This document shows, piece after piece, positions 7,360 through 15,795 of a DNA stretch of 64,000 nucleotides. The first letter of the stretch is position 1. Each line of letters begins with the position of its first letter. The stretch is from NCBI RefSeq assembly GCF_014217565.1, contig NZ_CP043661.1, positions 3,162,001 to 3,226,000 on the forward strand. Direction: 5' to 3'. Source of the stretch: Kribbella qitaiheensis (GTDB lineage: Bacteria; Actinomycetota; Actinomycetes; Propionibacteriales; Kribbellaceae). The translations under genes were made by a program, and so were the position numbers. The notes beneath the pieces were generated by a model. The model searched no databases, was not told the DNA's origin, and was given only the letters and a program-made list of their open reading frames with translations.

Positions 7360-8882
7360 GGCTGTCCCGCCGAACGTTCCTGACTGTTGCCGGTGGCACC
7401 GGCCTGGCCGCGACCCTGGCTGACTGCGGCCTGGAGTTATCCCCCGGCCAGACGGCCGAACTGCTGCACAGCGAGGTCCCGCTACCGGAGCCCTTCAAGG
7501 TGCCGCTGCCGATCCCGCCAGTGAAGAAGCCGGTGCGGACCGAGGCTGATGGCGACTACTACCGGGTTGTGCAGAAGAGGGCGAGCCTGGAGATCCTGCC
7601 TGGCCTGCGAACCGAAGTACTGGGGTATGACGGACTGTTCCCCGGCCCGACCTTCGACGTACGCAGCGGGCGGACCACTGTGATCGAGCAGGTCAACCAA
7701 CTCGACGTACCGACCGTGGTGCACCTGCATGGCGGTCACACTCCAGCTGCGAGTGACGGTTGGCCGTTGGATCTCCTGCTGCCGAACGGCGGTCACCACG
7801 AGCACATGGATCACATGGACACGGGCGGTGGCGACCAGAAGACCGGCAGTCGCACGTACACGTATCCGAACACCCAGCGAGCCGCCGCGCTCTGGTACCA
7901 CGATCACCGGATGGACTACACCGCCCCGCAGGTCTACCGCGGGCTCGTCGGTCTTCATTTGATTCGCGACGACGAGGAGGACGCGCTGCCGTTGCCGCGC
8001 GGCGATCGCGAGATCCCGCTGGTGATCGCGGATCGCGCCTTCGCGGCCGACGGATCATTCCGCTACCCCGCCGCCAAGAACGGCCCTGGCGTCGAATCGG
8101 CTTACATGGAAGGCGTTATCGGCGATGTCGTCCTGGTCAACGGTGCGCCGTGGCCGGTCCTCGAGGTGGCGGCCGCGAAGTACCGGTTCCGGATCTTGAA
8201 CGCCTCGAATGCCCGGCGGTACGAGCTGGCACTCGATCCCGGACAGCCGCTGATCCAGATCGGAAGCGACGGCGGGCTGCTCGGCGCACCGGTCGAGCAC
8301 GACAGTCTGGTGGTCGCGCCGGCCGAGCGGTTCGACGTGGTCGTGGACTTCTCGAAGTACCAGCCGGGCACCGAGGTCACCCTGCTGAACAAGCTTTCCA
8401 AGGACCGCACCGGCCAGGTGATGCGCTTCCGGGTCACCGCCAAGGCCGCCGACGACACGAGCATCCCGAGCAAGCTCTCGTCGTACGCCGCGGTGCCCGA
8501 ACCGGCCGGCGTGGTCCGCCGCAAGTGGGCCTTCCGCCGGGGCGACGCCGGTGGCCATACCGGCTGGACGATCAACGGCAAGGCATTCGATCCCGAGGTG
8601 ATGCAGGCCGAGGTGAAACTCGATCAGTACGAGATCTGGTCGTTCGTCACCGACGTCCACCACCCCGTACACGTCCACCTCGCACCCTTCCAGGTGCTAC
8701 GCCGCGGCGGCAAGAAGCCCGGCCCGTACGACGCGGGCTGGAAGGACACCGTCGACATCCGGCCTGCCGAGGTCGTCGAGGTCCTGGTCAGATTCACCGC
8801 CCACAAGGGCAAATACCTGATTCACTGCCACAACCTGGAGCACGAGGACATGGCCATGATGGCCGCCTTTCGTACCAGCTAA
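7356..8882 (+). CDS. Multicopper oxidase, Tat-exported
   Basis: A 508-residue laccase/bilirubin-oxidase-like enzyme that oxidises substrates with reduction of O2 to water. The N-terminus MRLSRRTFLTVAGG is a twin-arginine signal. All four copper-ligand motifs are visible: HLHGG near residue 123, WYHDHRM near 182, HHPVHVHLAPF near 437 and HCHNLEHEDMAM near 490, the last giving the type 1 copper axial Met. A His-rich loop (GGHHEHMDHMDTGGG) sits around 146-160. The start overlaps the upstream membrane protein by four bases. The substrate is unknown; the His/Met-rich loop and the operon's putative metal-responsive promoter would fit cuprous oxidase activity, but this is inference. Confidence 0.93.
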   Translation: MRLSRRTFLTVAGGTGLAATLADCGLELSPGQTAELLHSEVPLPEPFKVPLPIPPVKKPVRTEADGDYYRVVQKRASLEILPGLRTEVLGYDGLFPGPTFDVRSGRTTVIEQVNQLDVPTVVHLHGGHTPAASDGWPLDLLLPNGGHHEHMDHMDTGGGDQKTGSRTYTYPNTQRAAALWYHDHRMDYTAPQVYRGLVGLHLIRDDEEDALPLPRGDREIPLVIADRAFAADGSFRYPAAKNGPGVESAYMEGVIGDVVLVNGAPWPVLEVAAAKYRFRILNASNARRYELALDPGQPLIQIGSDGGLLGAPVEHDSLVVAPAERFDVVVDFSKYQPGTEVTLLNKLSKDRTGQVMRFRVTAKAADDTSIPSKLSSYAAVPEPAGVVRRKWAFRRGDAGGHTGWTINGKAFDPEVMQAEVKLDQYEIWSFVTDVHHPVHVHLAPFQVLRRGGKKPGPYDAGWKDTVDIRPAEVVEVLVRFTAHKGKYLIHCHNLEHEDMAMMAAFRTS

Positions 8883-9370
8883 CGCACTTCCTCGCCGGCG
8901 AGCCATTGGACCCGGATCAGGAGAGCCGGCCGGTCGATGCCTGCCAGGTCGAGTGCACGGGCGACCCGGCCGAGGTCGGTGTCGAGAATGCCGACGAGGA
9001 TGTGGGCGGCGGTCAGCCGGTTGGCGCCGAGTCTCTTGGCCTTCTCAGCAGCGCGCTTGAGTACGAGCTTGGCCGATTCGCCGAACTTCGGCTGCCTGCC
9101 GCGATCAGGCGTTGCCGGGGGCAACTCCGCGACCGCGACGGCGATCCCGGCGACAGCCAACGTGCCCTCCCACTCACGGTCGAGCGCGGCGCGGATCGCC
9201 TCCCTGGTCAGGCCGGCCTCGGCCAGCAACTCGGCCACGCGACCTCCAGGCTGGCGGGCCAACCCGAGCAGCACGTGCTCCGCCTCGATGGCGGCCGAAC
9301 CGTCCAGCGCCGCCTCCTCGCGGGCATCCTGGACCAGGACCGTGCGGACATCCTTCAACTTGGTCGTCAT
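8879..9370 (-). CDS. Clp N-terminal domain protein
   Basis: A 163-residue protein made of two Clp-N repeats: AAIEAEHVLLGLARQPGGRV near residues 27-46 and NRLTAAHILVGILDTDLGRV in the second half. It has no AAA+ ATPase domain, so it resembles a free-standing ClpC adaptor-like module. The ATG at 9370 overlaps the TGA of the upstream HTH gene by one base (TGATG), making the two an operon. Stand-alone ClpN proteins paired with a small HTH protein recur in actinobacteria; the role is unknown, possibly substrate delivery or stress sensing. Its stop region abuts the convergent multicopper oxidase. Confidence 0.85.
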   Translation of the reverse strand: MTTKLKDVRTVLVQDAREEAALDGSAAIEAEHVLLGLARQPGGRVAELLAEAGLTREAIRAALDREWEGTLAVAGIAVAVAELPPATPDRGRQPKFGESAKLVLKRAAEKAKRLGANRLTAAHILVGILDTDLGRVARALDLAGIDRPALLIRVQWLAGEEVR

Positions 9371-9600
9371 CAACGCCTCCTCAGGGCGACACCCGCGGCG
9401 ATCAGCCGCGCGGCGTGTTTCTTGTGAACGGCCTGCCGGGTGACTCCCAGCACCTCAGCCACGTCGGACCAGCTCCAGCCGGTCCGCATCGCTTCCTCCA
9501 CCTGGCTGTCCTCCAGCCGGTCGGCCAGCCGGCGCAGCGCCACCGCGGCCGCCAGGCCGGCGCCGGGATCCGTGGGATCCGTCAGCTTCTCCGTCGTCAT
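9370..9600 (-). CDS. Small helix-turn-helix protein
   Basis: A 76-residue protein whose second half carries a clear helix-turn-helix (WSWSDVAEVLGVTRQAVHKK). It sits directly downstream of a near-perfect 15-bp inverted repeat that covers its own core promoter, so it is probably an autoregulator controlling the downstream ClpN gene. The -10-like TAAGTT ends six bases before the ATG, which predicts a leaderless mRNA. Confidence 0.82.
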   Translation of the reverse strand: MTTEKLTDPTDPGAGLAAAVALRRLADRLEDSQVEEAMRTGWSWSDVAEVLGVTRQAVHKKHAARLIAAGVALRRR

Positions 9601-9605
9601 ACAAG

Positions 9606-9644
9606 CAACTTAGGTTGACATCTTTGGATTGTCAACCAAAGTTG
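9606..9644 (-). promoter_or_regulatory. Operator and core promoter of the HTH-ClpN operon
   Basis: Two 15-base arms (9606-9620 and 9630-9644) form an inverted repeat with one mismatch and a 9-base spacer; the core is GGTTGACA/TGTCAACC. Read on the minus strand it contains TTGACA, a 17-base spacer and TAAGTT six bases before the ATG at 9600. The operator therefore covers the whole promoter, the expected arrangement for repression. Confidence 0.6.
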
Positions 9645-9656
9645 CTAACCCGCCTC

Positions 9657-9705
9657 TTGACCGATCGCCCGCACCTGCCTATATTCAACACATCAGTTGA
9701 TCAAC
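9657..9705 (+). promoter_or_regulatory. Promoter and operator of the ArsR operon
   Basis: TTGACC (9657-9662), a 17-base spacer and TATATT (9680-9685) make a strong sigma-70-type promoter for the arsR gene. Just downstream lies the perfect palindrome GTTGATCAAC (9696-9705), with a further GTTGATAA at 9712-9719. Their position at and after the likely transcript start fits autorepression by the ArsR protein. Confidence 0.62.
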
Positions 9706-9721
9706 GGAATGGTTGATAAAG

Positions 9722-10060
9722 ATGTCGGTTGATGATGAACAACTCGACCGGGGCTTCACGGCCCTCGGTGATCCGGTCCGCCGGGCCCTGATCGCGCGGC
9801 TGTCCCGCAGCGAAGCGACGGTGAACGAACTGGCCGAGCCGTTCGGCATCACCAAGCAGGCGATCTCGCGGCACCTCCAGGTGCTCGAGGCCGCCGGCCT
9901 GATCACCCGCAGCCGCGACGGCCAACGCCGGCCGTGCCATCTCAACCCCGCCGCACTCGAGGCGCTGACGAGCTGGATCGACAGCTTCCGGCTGATCTCG
10001 GAGCGCCAGTTCCGCCGTATCGACGCCGTCCTCGAAACCGTGAAGGAGCAAGACTCATGA
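9722..10060 (+). CDS. ArsR family transcriptional regulator
   Basis: A 112-residue winged-helix repressor: GFTALGDPVRRALIARLS, then NELAEPFGITKQAISRHLQV and the wing LITRSRDGQRRPCHL. It lacks a CxC metal site, so it belongs to the non-metal class usually found next to AHSA1/SRPBCC genes. The start is taken as ATG 9722; an upstream TTG at 9713 is in frame but less likely. The stop overlaps the AHSA1 gene (ATGA). It probably represses this four-gene cassette through the palindromes upstream. Confidence 0.9.
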   Translation: MSVDDEQLDRGFTALGDPVRRALIARLSRSEATVNELAEPFGITKQAISRHLQVLEAAGLITRSRDGQRRPCHLNPAALEALTSWIDSFRLISERQFRRIDAVLETVKEQDS

Positions 10061-10539
10061 ACACCAACCCGACCACCATCACCGCCGCACCCGGTACGCC
10101 GTTCGTCGAGGTGACCCGTGACTTCGACGCCACTCCGGCCCAGCTGTTCAAGGTCTCCACCGATCCGGACCTAATCGCCCAGTGGCTCGGCCCGCGCGAA
10201 CTCGAGGCCGAGGTCGTCGAGTACGACGTCCGTCCCGGCGGCCGCTACCGCTATATCCACCGCGATGCCGACGGCAACGAGTACGCCTTTCGCGGGGTCT
10301 TCCACACCGTCGAGCAGGACGCCTTGGTGATCCAGACCTTCGAGTGGGAAGGCGCCCCCGGCGAGGTCTGCCTCGAGCGGGCCACCTACACCAAGACCGA
10401 CACCGGCGTCCGCCTGCACACCCAGTCCGTCTTTCCCTCCGTCGAGAGCCGGGACGCGGCAGTCCAGAGCGGCATGGAGCACGGCATCCGCGACTCCTAC
10501 GACCGCCTCACCGAACTCCTCGCCGGCGGTGCGGCATGA
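10057..10539 (+). CDS. SRPBCC/AHSA1 domain protein
   Basis: A 160-residue Bet v1-like protein of the AHSA1 type: VTRDFDATPAQLFKVSTDPD, the conserved WLGPRE, RPGGRYRYI and FRGVFHTVE. The helix-grip fold binds hydrophobic ligands in its cavity; no catalytic residues are evident. It overlaps both neighbours by four bases, between the ArsR regulator and a dihydrofolate-reductase-like gene. ArsR-AHSA1 pairs are very common and probably respond to a small molecule. Confidence 0.9.
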   Translation: MNTNPTTITAAPGTPFVEVTRDFDATPAQLFKVSTDPDLIAQWLGPRELEAEVVEYDVRPGGRYRYIHRDADGNEYAFRGVFHTVEQDALVIQTFEWEGAPGEVCLERATYTKTDTGVRLHTQSVFPSVESRDAAVQSGMEHGIRDSYDRLTELLAGGAA

Positions 10540-11141
10540 GCCGGGTGATCGTCGACATCTCGATGTCGCTGGACGGCTATGTCACCGGGCCCAACGCCGG
10601 TCTCGGCAACGGCCTCGGCGACGGCGGGATGCCGCTGCACGAATGGGTCCACCACGGCGCTGCCGAGGACCGCGCCATCCTGGACGCCGCCTTCGAGCGG
10701 ACCGGCGCGCTCGTCCAGGGCCGGAACCTGTTCGACGTCATCGACGCTCCGGGCGGCTGGTCCGACGAGACGGGCGACGTCACCGGGCCGTCCGGCGAGG
10801 CGAATCCGCCGGTGTTCGTGGTCACCCGCTCCGCGCCGGCGCAGACCCGGCTGGGCGACCGTTTCCGCTTCGTCACCGACGGAGTGGCGAACGCAGTCGA
10901 GCAAGCGCTCGAAGTTGCCGATGGCAAGGATGTCGTGGTGATGGGCGGCGGCCAGATCTGTCACGAGGTGCTCGCGGCCGGACTGGCCGACGTCCTACTG
11001 GTGCACGTGGCAAACGTCGTACTCGGCGCCGGGACCCGCCTGTTCCCGGCCGAACCATCCGAATCCGTCCACCTGGAGCTGACCGAGTCGATCTCGACCC
11101 CGGCAGCCCAGCACCTCACCTACCGGGTGGTGAAGAAGTAG
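10536..11141 (+). CDS. Dihydrofolate reductase family protein (RibD C-terminal type)
   Basis: A 201-residue member of the RibD_C/DHFR-like fold: VIVDISMSLDGYVTGPN at the start, LVQGRNLFDVID, and VVVMGGGQICHEVLAAGL near the end, the usual NADPH-binding segment. It is distinct from the true DHFR at 13295. Such stand-alone members are presumed NADPH-dependent reductases with unknown substrates. It is translationally coupled to the AHSA1 gene. Confidence 0.87.
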   Translation: MSRVIVDISMSLDGYVTGPNAGLGNGLGDGGMPLHEWVHHGAAEDRAILDAAFERTGALVQGRNLFDVIDAPGGWSDETGDVTGPSGEANPPVFVVTRSAPAQTRLGDRFRFVTDGVANAVEQALEVADGKDVVVMGGGQICHEVLAAGLADVLLVHVANVVLGAGTRLFPAEPSESVHLELTESISTPAAQHLTYRVVKK

Positions 11142-11143
11142 CC

Positions 11144-11752
11144 ATGGGCAACGTCATCGCAAGCGCCGCCGTCTCGCTTGACGGTTTCGTCGCCGACACC
11201 ACGGACGCGGTCGGTCCGCTGTTCGACTGGTACAACAACGGAACAGTGGAGGTCTACGGCACCGACCAGGGCCGCCCGTTCCACGTCAGCCAGGCCAGCG
11301 CCGACTACCTGAACTCGACCTGGCCGAACATCGGCGCCTGTGTGATCGGCCGGCACCTGTTCGACATCACGAACGGCTGGCACGGCGTGCCCGCGGTCGG
11401 CGACCACGTCTTCGTCGTCACCCACGAGCCTCCGACCGGCTGGCCGTTCCCCGATGCCCCGTTCACGTTCGTCGACGGAATCGAAGAGGCGATCGCCCAG
11501 GCCAAGGCCTTCGCCGGTGACCGCGACGTCTCCCTCACCGGCGGCAACCTCGCCGGCCAAGCACTAGCGGCAGACCTGGTCGACGAGATCGCCTACAACC
11601 TCATCCCGGTCGTCTTCGGCACCGGCATCCCCTTCTTCGGCACCTACCCCGGCCCGCAACGCCTCCTCGACAACCCCACCATCGTCCAGGGCGACCGCGT
11701 CACCCACCTCCACTACCGCGTCAGCCGCGAAGAACAGGATGGTCGGCGATGA
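11144..11752 (+). CDS. Second dihydrofolate reductase family protein
   Basis: A 202-residue paralogue of the preceding gene: VIASAAVSLDGFVADTTDAV, CVIGRHLFDITNGW and VSLTGGNLAGQALAADLVDE. It starts two bases after the preceding stop. The pair may work as homologous reductases on related substrates. Its last 32 bases overlap the convergent gene 11721-12404. Confidence 0.85.
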   Translation: MGNVIASAAVSLDGFVADTTDAVGPLFDWYNNGTVEVYGTDQGRPFHVSQASADYLNSTWPNIGACVIGRHLFDITNGWHGVPAVGDHVFVVTHEPPTGWPFPDAPFTFVDGIEEAIAQAKAFAGDRDVSLTGGNLAGQALAADLVDEIAYNLIPVVFGTGIPFFGTYPGPQRLLDNPTIVQGDRVTHLHYRVSREEQDGRR

Positions 11753-12404
11753 CCGTGTAGCTGCCGGGGTCGATCTCGGTGAAGCCTGCGTCTTGTACTA
11801 CGGGGAGGCCGCTGGCGAGGAGGGTCGCCCAGTGCGCGGCGGACGGCGTACGGACTGACAGGACGAAGTCGGATTCGCGCCAGAGCTTGCGGGCCTCGTC
11901 GGAGAGGTCGAACCAGGCGAGCTGGGCGGCGTGACCGCATTGGGCCATCGCCTTACCGGCCGACATCTCCAGCTCAGGGTTCAGCCAGAGGACCGGCTCC
12001 GTGAGGTCCGGCTCGGACGGCGGCTCGGGGTCCTCCAGCGAAGTACCGGAGACCTGGAGCTTGAGGAGTTCCTTCGGCCAGCCGTCGAGCGGGATCGGCG
12101 GATAGACCCGTACTTCGGCGGTCGCACCGGTCACCGTGATCCCGGGCAACTCGGTCGCCTTCCGCCACTCGCCACCGCGCGCACGGCGGACGACCTTCCG
12201 GATCCGCGCGTCCTGCCAGGCCTCCATCGCCTCGGCCCACACACCCTCACCGGTCGACCGCTCAGCCGCCAGGATCATCAGCACCGCCCGCGCAGCCGTC
12301 TCCAGCGCATCGGTGAACCCCGGCGGCTCGACCTTCTCCAACCGCACCACCATCGGCAACACGTACTGAGGCGCCTCGTCCCGCGCATCCATCACTTCGC
12401 TCAC
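11721..12404 (-). CDS. Peptidyl-tRNA hydrolase (PTH2)-like protein
   Basis: A 227-residue protein. The C-terminal half has the PTH2 signature NPELEMSAGKAMAQCGHAAQ, equivalent to the MSxGKxaAQ..HA core of archaeal/eukaryotic-type peptidyl-tRNA hydrolase, and ends PVVQDAGFTEIDPGSYTVIA. The N-terminal half (YVLPMVVRLEKVEPPG and on) is an actinobacterial extension of unknown role. It could recycle peptidyl-tRNA, but bacteria normally use Pth, so the actual substrate is open. The 3' end overlaps the convergent reductase gene. Confidence 0.82.
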   Translation of the reverse strand: MSEVMDARDEAPQYVLPMVVRLEKVEPPGFTDALETAARAVLMILAAERSTGEGVWAEAMEAWQDARIRKVVRRARGGEWRKATELPGITVTGATAEVRVYPPIPLDGWPKELLKLQVSGTSLEDPEPPSEPDLTEPVLWLNPELEMSAGKAMAQCGHAAQLAWFDLSDEARKLWRESDFVLSVRTPSAAHWATLLASGLPVVQDAGFTEIDPGSYTVIADHPVLRG

Positions 12405-12506
12405 CCCTGCAGTGTCCCAGCCGCCCGCGACCGCTCAGCGGACACGTCGTACGACGCACGTCGTGCCGCCCCGAGTGCCCCTGCCGGCGACTGTTAGTTT
12501 TGCGGC

Positions 12507-13298
12507 ATGCGGCAGTATCTGGAGCTTCTCGACCACGTCCTGACCAACGGTGTCGAGAAGGGGGACCGGACGGGAACCGGCACGCTGAGCGTGTTCGGGC
12601 ACCAGGCGCGGTACGACCTGAGCGCCGGGTTCCCCGCGGTGACCACGAAGAAGCTGCATCTGCGGTCCGTGGTCGGCGAGCTGATCTGGTTCCTCAGCGG
12701 CTCCACGAACGTGAAGTGGCTGCACGAGAACAACATCAGCATCTGGGACGAGTGGGCCGACGCGAACGGCGAACTCGGGCCGGTCTACGGCTACCAGTGG
12801 CGCTCCTGGCCGACTCCGGACGGGCGGCAGATCGACCAGATCGCGGCCGTGATCGAGTCGATCAAGCAGAACCCGAACTCGCGCCGTCACATCGTCAACG
12901 CGTGGAACGTGGCCGACGTGGACGGGATGGCGCTGCCGCCGTGCCACACGATGTTCCAGTTCTACGTCGCCGATGGCCGGTTGTCCTGCCAGCTCTACCA
13001 ACGGTCGGCCGACATCTTTCTCGGCGTACCGTTCAACATCGCGTCGTACGCGCTGCTCACGCACATGGTCGCCCAGCAGACCGGTCTCGAGGTCGGTGAC
13101 TTCGTGCACACCCTCGGCGACGCGCATCTCTACCTGAACCACCTCGACCAGGCGAAGCTGCAGCTGACCCGCGAGGCGCGGCCGTTGCCAACGCTGGAGC
13201 TGGCCAGGCGCGACTCGATCGACTCGTACGAGATCGCCGACGTGCAGCTGGTCGGGTACGACCCGCACCCGGGGATCAAGGCGCCCATCGCGGTATGA
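12507..13298 (+). CDS. thyA: Thymidylate synthase
   Basis: Makes dTMP from dUMP with methylene-tetrahydrofolate, yielding dihydrofolate. The 263-residue length is normal for ThyA. It shows [13 protein letters not shown] near the N-terminus, [14 protein letters not shown], the catalytic cysteine in [12 protein letters not shown], the [19 protein letters not shown] segment and [15 protein letters not shown] seven bases before the ATG could be a -10 of a leaderless transcript. It overlaps dfrA by four bases, pairing dihydrofolate production with its recycling. Confidence 0.97.
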   Translation: MRQYLELLDHVLTNGVEKGDRTGTGTLSVFGHQARYDLSAGFPAVTTKKLHLRSVVGELIWFLSGSTNVKWLHENNISIWDEWADANGELGPVYGYQWRSWPTPDGRQIDQIAAVIESIKQNPNSRRHIVNAWNVADVDGMALPPCHTMFQFYVADGRLSCQLYQRSADIFLGVPFNIASYALLTHMVAQQTGLEVGDFVHTLGDAHLYLNHLDQAKLQLTREARPLPTLELARRDSIDSYEIADVQLVGYDPHPGIKAPIAV

Positions 13299-13750
13299 CC
13301 ATCATCCTGATCGCCGCGATCGGCGCGAACGGCGTGATCGGCCGCGACAACGACCTGCCCTGGCGGATCCGCGAGGACCTGCAGCACTTCAAGCAGCTCA
13401 CCCTCGGCCACACGCTGGTGATGGGCCGCAAGACCTACGACTCGATCGGCCGCCCGCTGCCGGGCCGCCGTACGGTCGTCGTCACCCGCCAGCCCGACTG
13501 GTCCGCCGACGGCGTGGAGGTCGTCCACACCGTCGAGGAAGCCCTCAAGTCCGACGGCGACATCTATGTGGCCGGCGGCGGCGAGATCTACCGCCAGGCA
13601 CTCCCGTACGCCGACCGCCTGGAGCTGACCGAGGTCGACCAGTCCCCCGACGGCGACGTCACCTTCCCGGCCTTCGACCGCTCCGAGTGGTCCGAGACCG
13701 CCCGTACGCCGAACCCCGGCTTCACCTTCGTCACCTACGACCGCACCTGA
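13295..13750 (+). CDS. dfrA: Dihydrofolate reductase
   Basis: Reduces dihydrofolate to tetrahydrofolate with NADPH. At 151 residues it is standard size. Motifs: [20 protein letters not shown] at the substrate site, [20 protein letters not shown] and [17 protein letters not shown] for NADPH. The start overlaps the TGA of thyA. Also called folA. No strong terminator follows, but a weak imperfect hairpin sits around 13754-13780. Confidence 0.97.
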   Translation: MTIILIAAIGANGVIGRDNDLPWRIREDLQHFKQLTLGHTLVMGRKTYDSIGRPLPGRRTVVVTRQPDWSADGVEVVHTVEEALKSDGDIYVAGGGEIYRQALPYADRLELTEVDQSPDGDVTFPAFDRSEWSETARTPNPGFTFVTYDRT

Positions 13751-13901
13751 TCCCGGGCGCACCCTCGCGGTGCCCTGGTCACGGATCGGGGAAGGTTCCA
13801 CTCAGTCGACCGGGAACCGGTTAGATTGTGTGCGCGTCACGGAGTGTGTGACAGGGGACGCGGGCGCCGGCCCGCGAGTAGGCCACCGGAGGGGAACGAC
13901 G

Positions 13902-15158
13902 ATGACCGAAGCTGACAACCCGCAAGCCGCCGCCGCACAAGCTGCGCCTGTGCAGGCACCGCTTGCGCCGCCGACAGCTACCGCGCCTGGACTGATACTG
14001 ACCGCGCCCGAGCCGACACAGCCTGTCGCCGCGACCGCCGCGCCGAGCCTGGCGCCCGCGGTCGACCCGGCCGCGCTGCCGGGGCTGGACTCCAAGGTCG
14101 ACACGTTCCTGACCTCGCTGATGACGGCCGCGCCGCGCTCACCCGAGTTCGCGCAGAAGGCCGGCGATGTCCGGAGCATGGGCGACGTCGACATCCGGCA
14201 CGCGGCGGAGAGCTCGAACCGGCTGCTGCAGTCGCCGGTGAAGGCGCTGAGCAGCGGCGGCCTGTCCGAGGGATCGACGGTCGGCAAGACGCTGCTGGAC
14301 CTTCGCCGTACGGTCGAGAACCTGGACCCCAAGGAAGCGACCGGGGCCAAGAAGCTGCTCGGGATGATCCCGTTCGGGGACAAGATCGAGGACTACTTCC
14401 GCAAGTACCAGAGCGCCCAGAGCCACCTCGAAGGGATCCTGCACTCGCTCCGCGACGGCCAGGACGAGCTCGGCAAGGACAACGCCGCGCTGAACATGGA
14501 GAAGCAGCAACTCTGGGACGCGATGGGCCGGCTGAACCAGTACGTGTACGTCGCCGAGCGCCTCGACGCCCGGCTGTCCGCGACGATCGCCGAGCTGGAG
14601 ACGACCGACCCGGACAAGGCCCGCGCGCTCCGCGAGGACGTGCTGTTCTACGTCCGGCAGAAGCACCAGGACCTGCTCGTCCAGCTGGCGGTGTCGATCC
14701 AGAACTACCTGGCCATCGACATCGTGATCAAGAACAACATCGAGCTCATCAAGGGCGTCGACCGCGCCTCCACCACGACCGTCTCCGCACTCCGTACGGC
14801 GGTCATCGTGGCGCAGGCCCTCGGCAACCAGAAGCTGGTGCTGGACCAGATCACCGCGCTGAACACGACCACCAGCGGCATGATCGAGCGGACCTCGCAG
14901 ATGCTGCGGGACAACTCGGTCGCGATCCAGCAGCAGGCCGCGTCGGCGACCATCGGGCTGCCCCAGCTGCAGGCGGCGTTCGCGAACATCTACGCCACGA
15001 TGGACGCGATCGACACCTTCAAGGTGCAGGCGCTCGACAACATGGCCGCCAGCATCGGCACGCTGGAGAACGAGGTGACCAAGTCCCGCAGTTACCTGGA
15101 GCGGGTGGCCAAGCAGGACCAGCGGGTCGTCGCCGGCACCCTCGACCTCGGCCGCTAG
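13902..15158 (+). CDS. TelA family protein (toxic anion resistance family)
   Basis: A 418-residue soluble protein: a Pro/Ala-rich N-terminal tail of about 85 residues, then the TelA domain with long helices (MIPFGDKIEDYFRKYQSAQS, LEGILHSLRDGQDELGKDN and DLLVQLAVSIQNYLAIDIVI). GGAGG lies 10-14 bases upstream of the ATG at 13902. TelA proteins were named for tellurite resistance but are better viewed as part of membrane-associated stress-signalling systems. It is the first gene of a ten-gene run ending at 26063 that encodes a PknG-type signalling system, so it is probably a structural or scaffold element of that system. Confidence 0.9.
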   Translation: MTEADNPQAAAAQAAPVQAPLAPPTATAPGLILTAPEPTQPVAATAAPSLAPAVDPAALPGLDSKVDTFLTSLMTAAPRSPEFAQKAGDVRSMGDVDIRHAAESSNRLLQSPVKALSSGGLSEGSTVGKTLLDLRRTVENLDPKEATGAKKLLGMIPFGDKIEDYFRKYQSAQSHLEGILHSLRDGQDELGKDNAALNMEKQQLWDAMGRLNQYVYVAERLDARLSATIAELETTDPDKARALREDVLFYVRQKHQDLLVQLAVSIQNYLAIDIVIKNNIELIKGVDRASTTTVSALRTAVIVAQALGNQKLVLDQITALNTTTSGMIERTSQMLRDNSVAIQQQAASATIGLPQLQAAFANIYATMDAIDTFKVQALDNMAASIGTLENEVTKSRSYLERVAKQDQRVVAGTLDLGR

Positions 15159-15204
15159 ATCACCAGAGCGCAAGAGCACAAGACAAGAGAGCGGGATCGG
15201 CTGG

Positions 15205-15795
15205 ATGGCATTGGGTGACTTCTTCGCGCGGCTGACCGGCCGCAAGGCGGAGCCCGAGCCTGCCCCGATCCCGCGCGCTCCGACCAATGACGATCTGCTC
15301 GCGGCGCTGGTCCGGGTCGAGCAACTGGTCGCCGACGGCGCCGTACCGGCCGTCGTCGCGTCCAGGGTCGGCCGGGTGGTGCGGATCGTCCGGGAGACCA
15401 TCCCGCGGCTCGGCAACCTCGGCGGCAGCATGCAGGCCTACAACGTGATGGCAACGGCGACGGACTACCTGCCCGAGGCCATCGGTGGGTACCTGCGCCT
15501 GCCGCGGCAGTGGGCGGACAGCCGGCCGGTGGACCGCGGTAAGACCTCGCTGATGATTTTGATCGACCAGTTGGACCTGCTGGGCGCGACGATGGACAAG
15601 GTGTTCGACGCGGTGAACCGGGCCGACGCGGCCGCGCTCATCGCTCATGGCCGGTTCCTGCAGGAGAAGTTCGGGACCGGCTCGACCGGGGGCAGTCTTG
15701 CTCTCGGCGAGACACCGTCGACGCAGGCACCTTCGATACCGGAGCCGCCAGGAGCAGGGCCACTACAACCACCGCCAGGTCGAGGAGGGGCATGA
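15205..15795 (+). CDS. Hypothetical protein linked to TelA
   Basis: A 196-residue soluble protein starting MALGDFFARLTGRKAEPEP, helical in the middle (LLAALVRVEQLVADG, VGRVVRIVRETIPRL, LLGATMDKVFDAVNRADAAA) with a Pro-rich tail. In firmicutes TelA is paired with XpaC; this protein holds the same place and has a comparable helical character, but similarity to XpaC cannot be shown by eye. GAGCGGG lies upstream, and its stop overlaps the AAA+ ATPase start by four bases. Confidence 0.8.
   Translation: MALGDFFARLTGRKAEPEPAPIPRAPTNDDLLAALVRVEQLVADGAVPAVVASRVGRVVRIVRETIPRLGNLGGSMQAYNVMATATDYLPEAIGGYLRLPRQWADSRPVDRGKTSLMILIDQLDLLGATMDKVFDAVNRADAAALIAHGRFLQEKFGTGSTGGSLALGETPSTQAPSIPEPPGAGPLQPPPGRGGA

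Noticed and set aside
8879-9370. Truncated ClpC ATPase (pseudogene)
   Set aside because: The two ClpN repeats are complete and the gene is neatly coupled to an HTH gene, so it is a genuine stand-alone protein.
13902-15158. Tellurite-resistance determinant
   Set aside because: The TelA family name is historical; the genomic context is signalling and nothing indicates tellurite detoxification.
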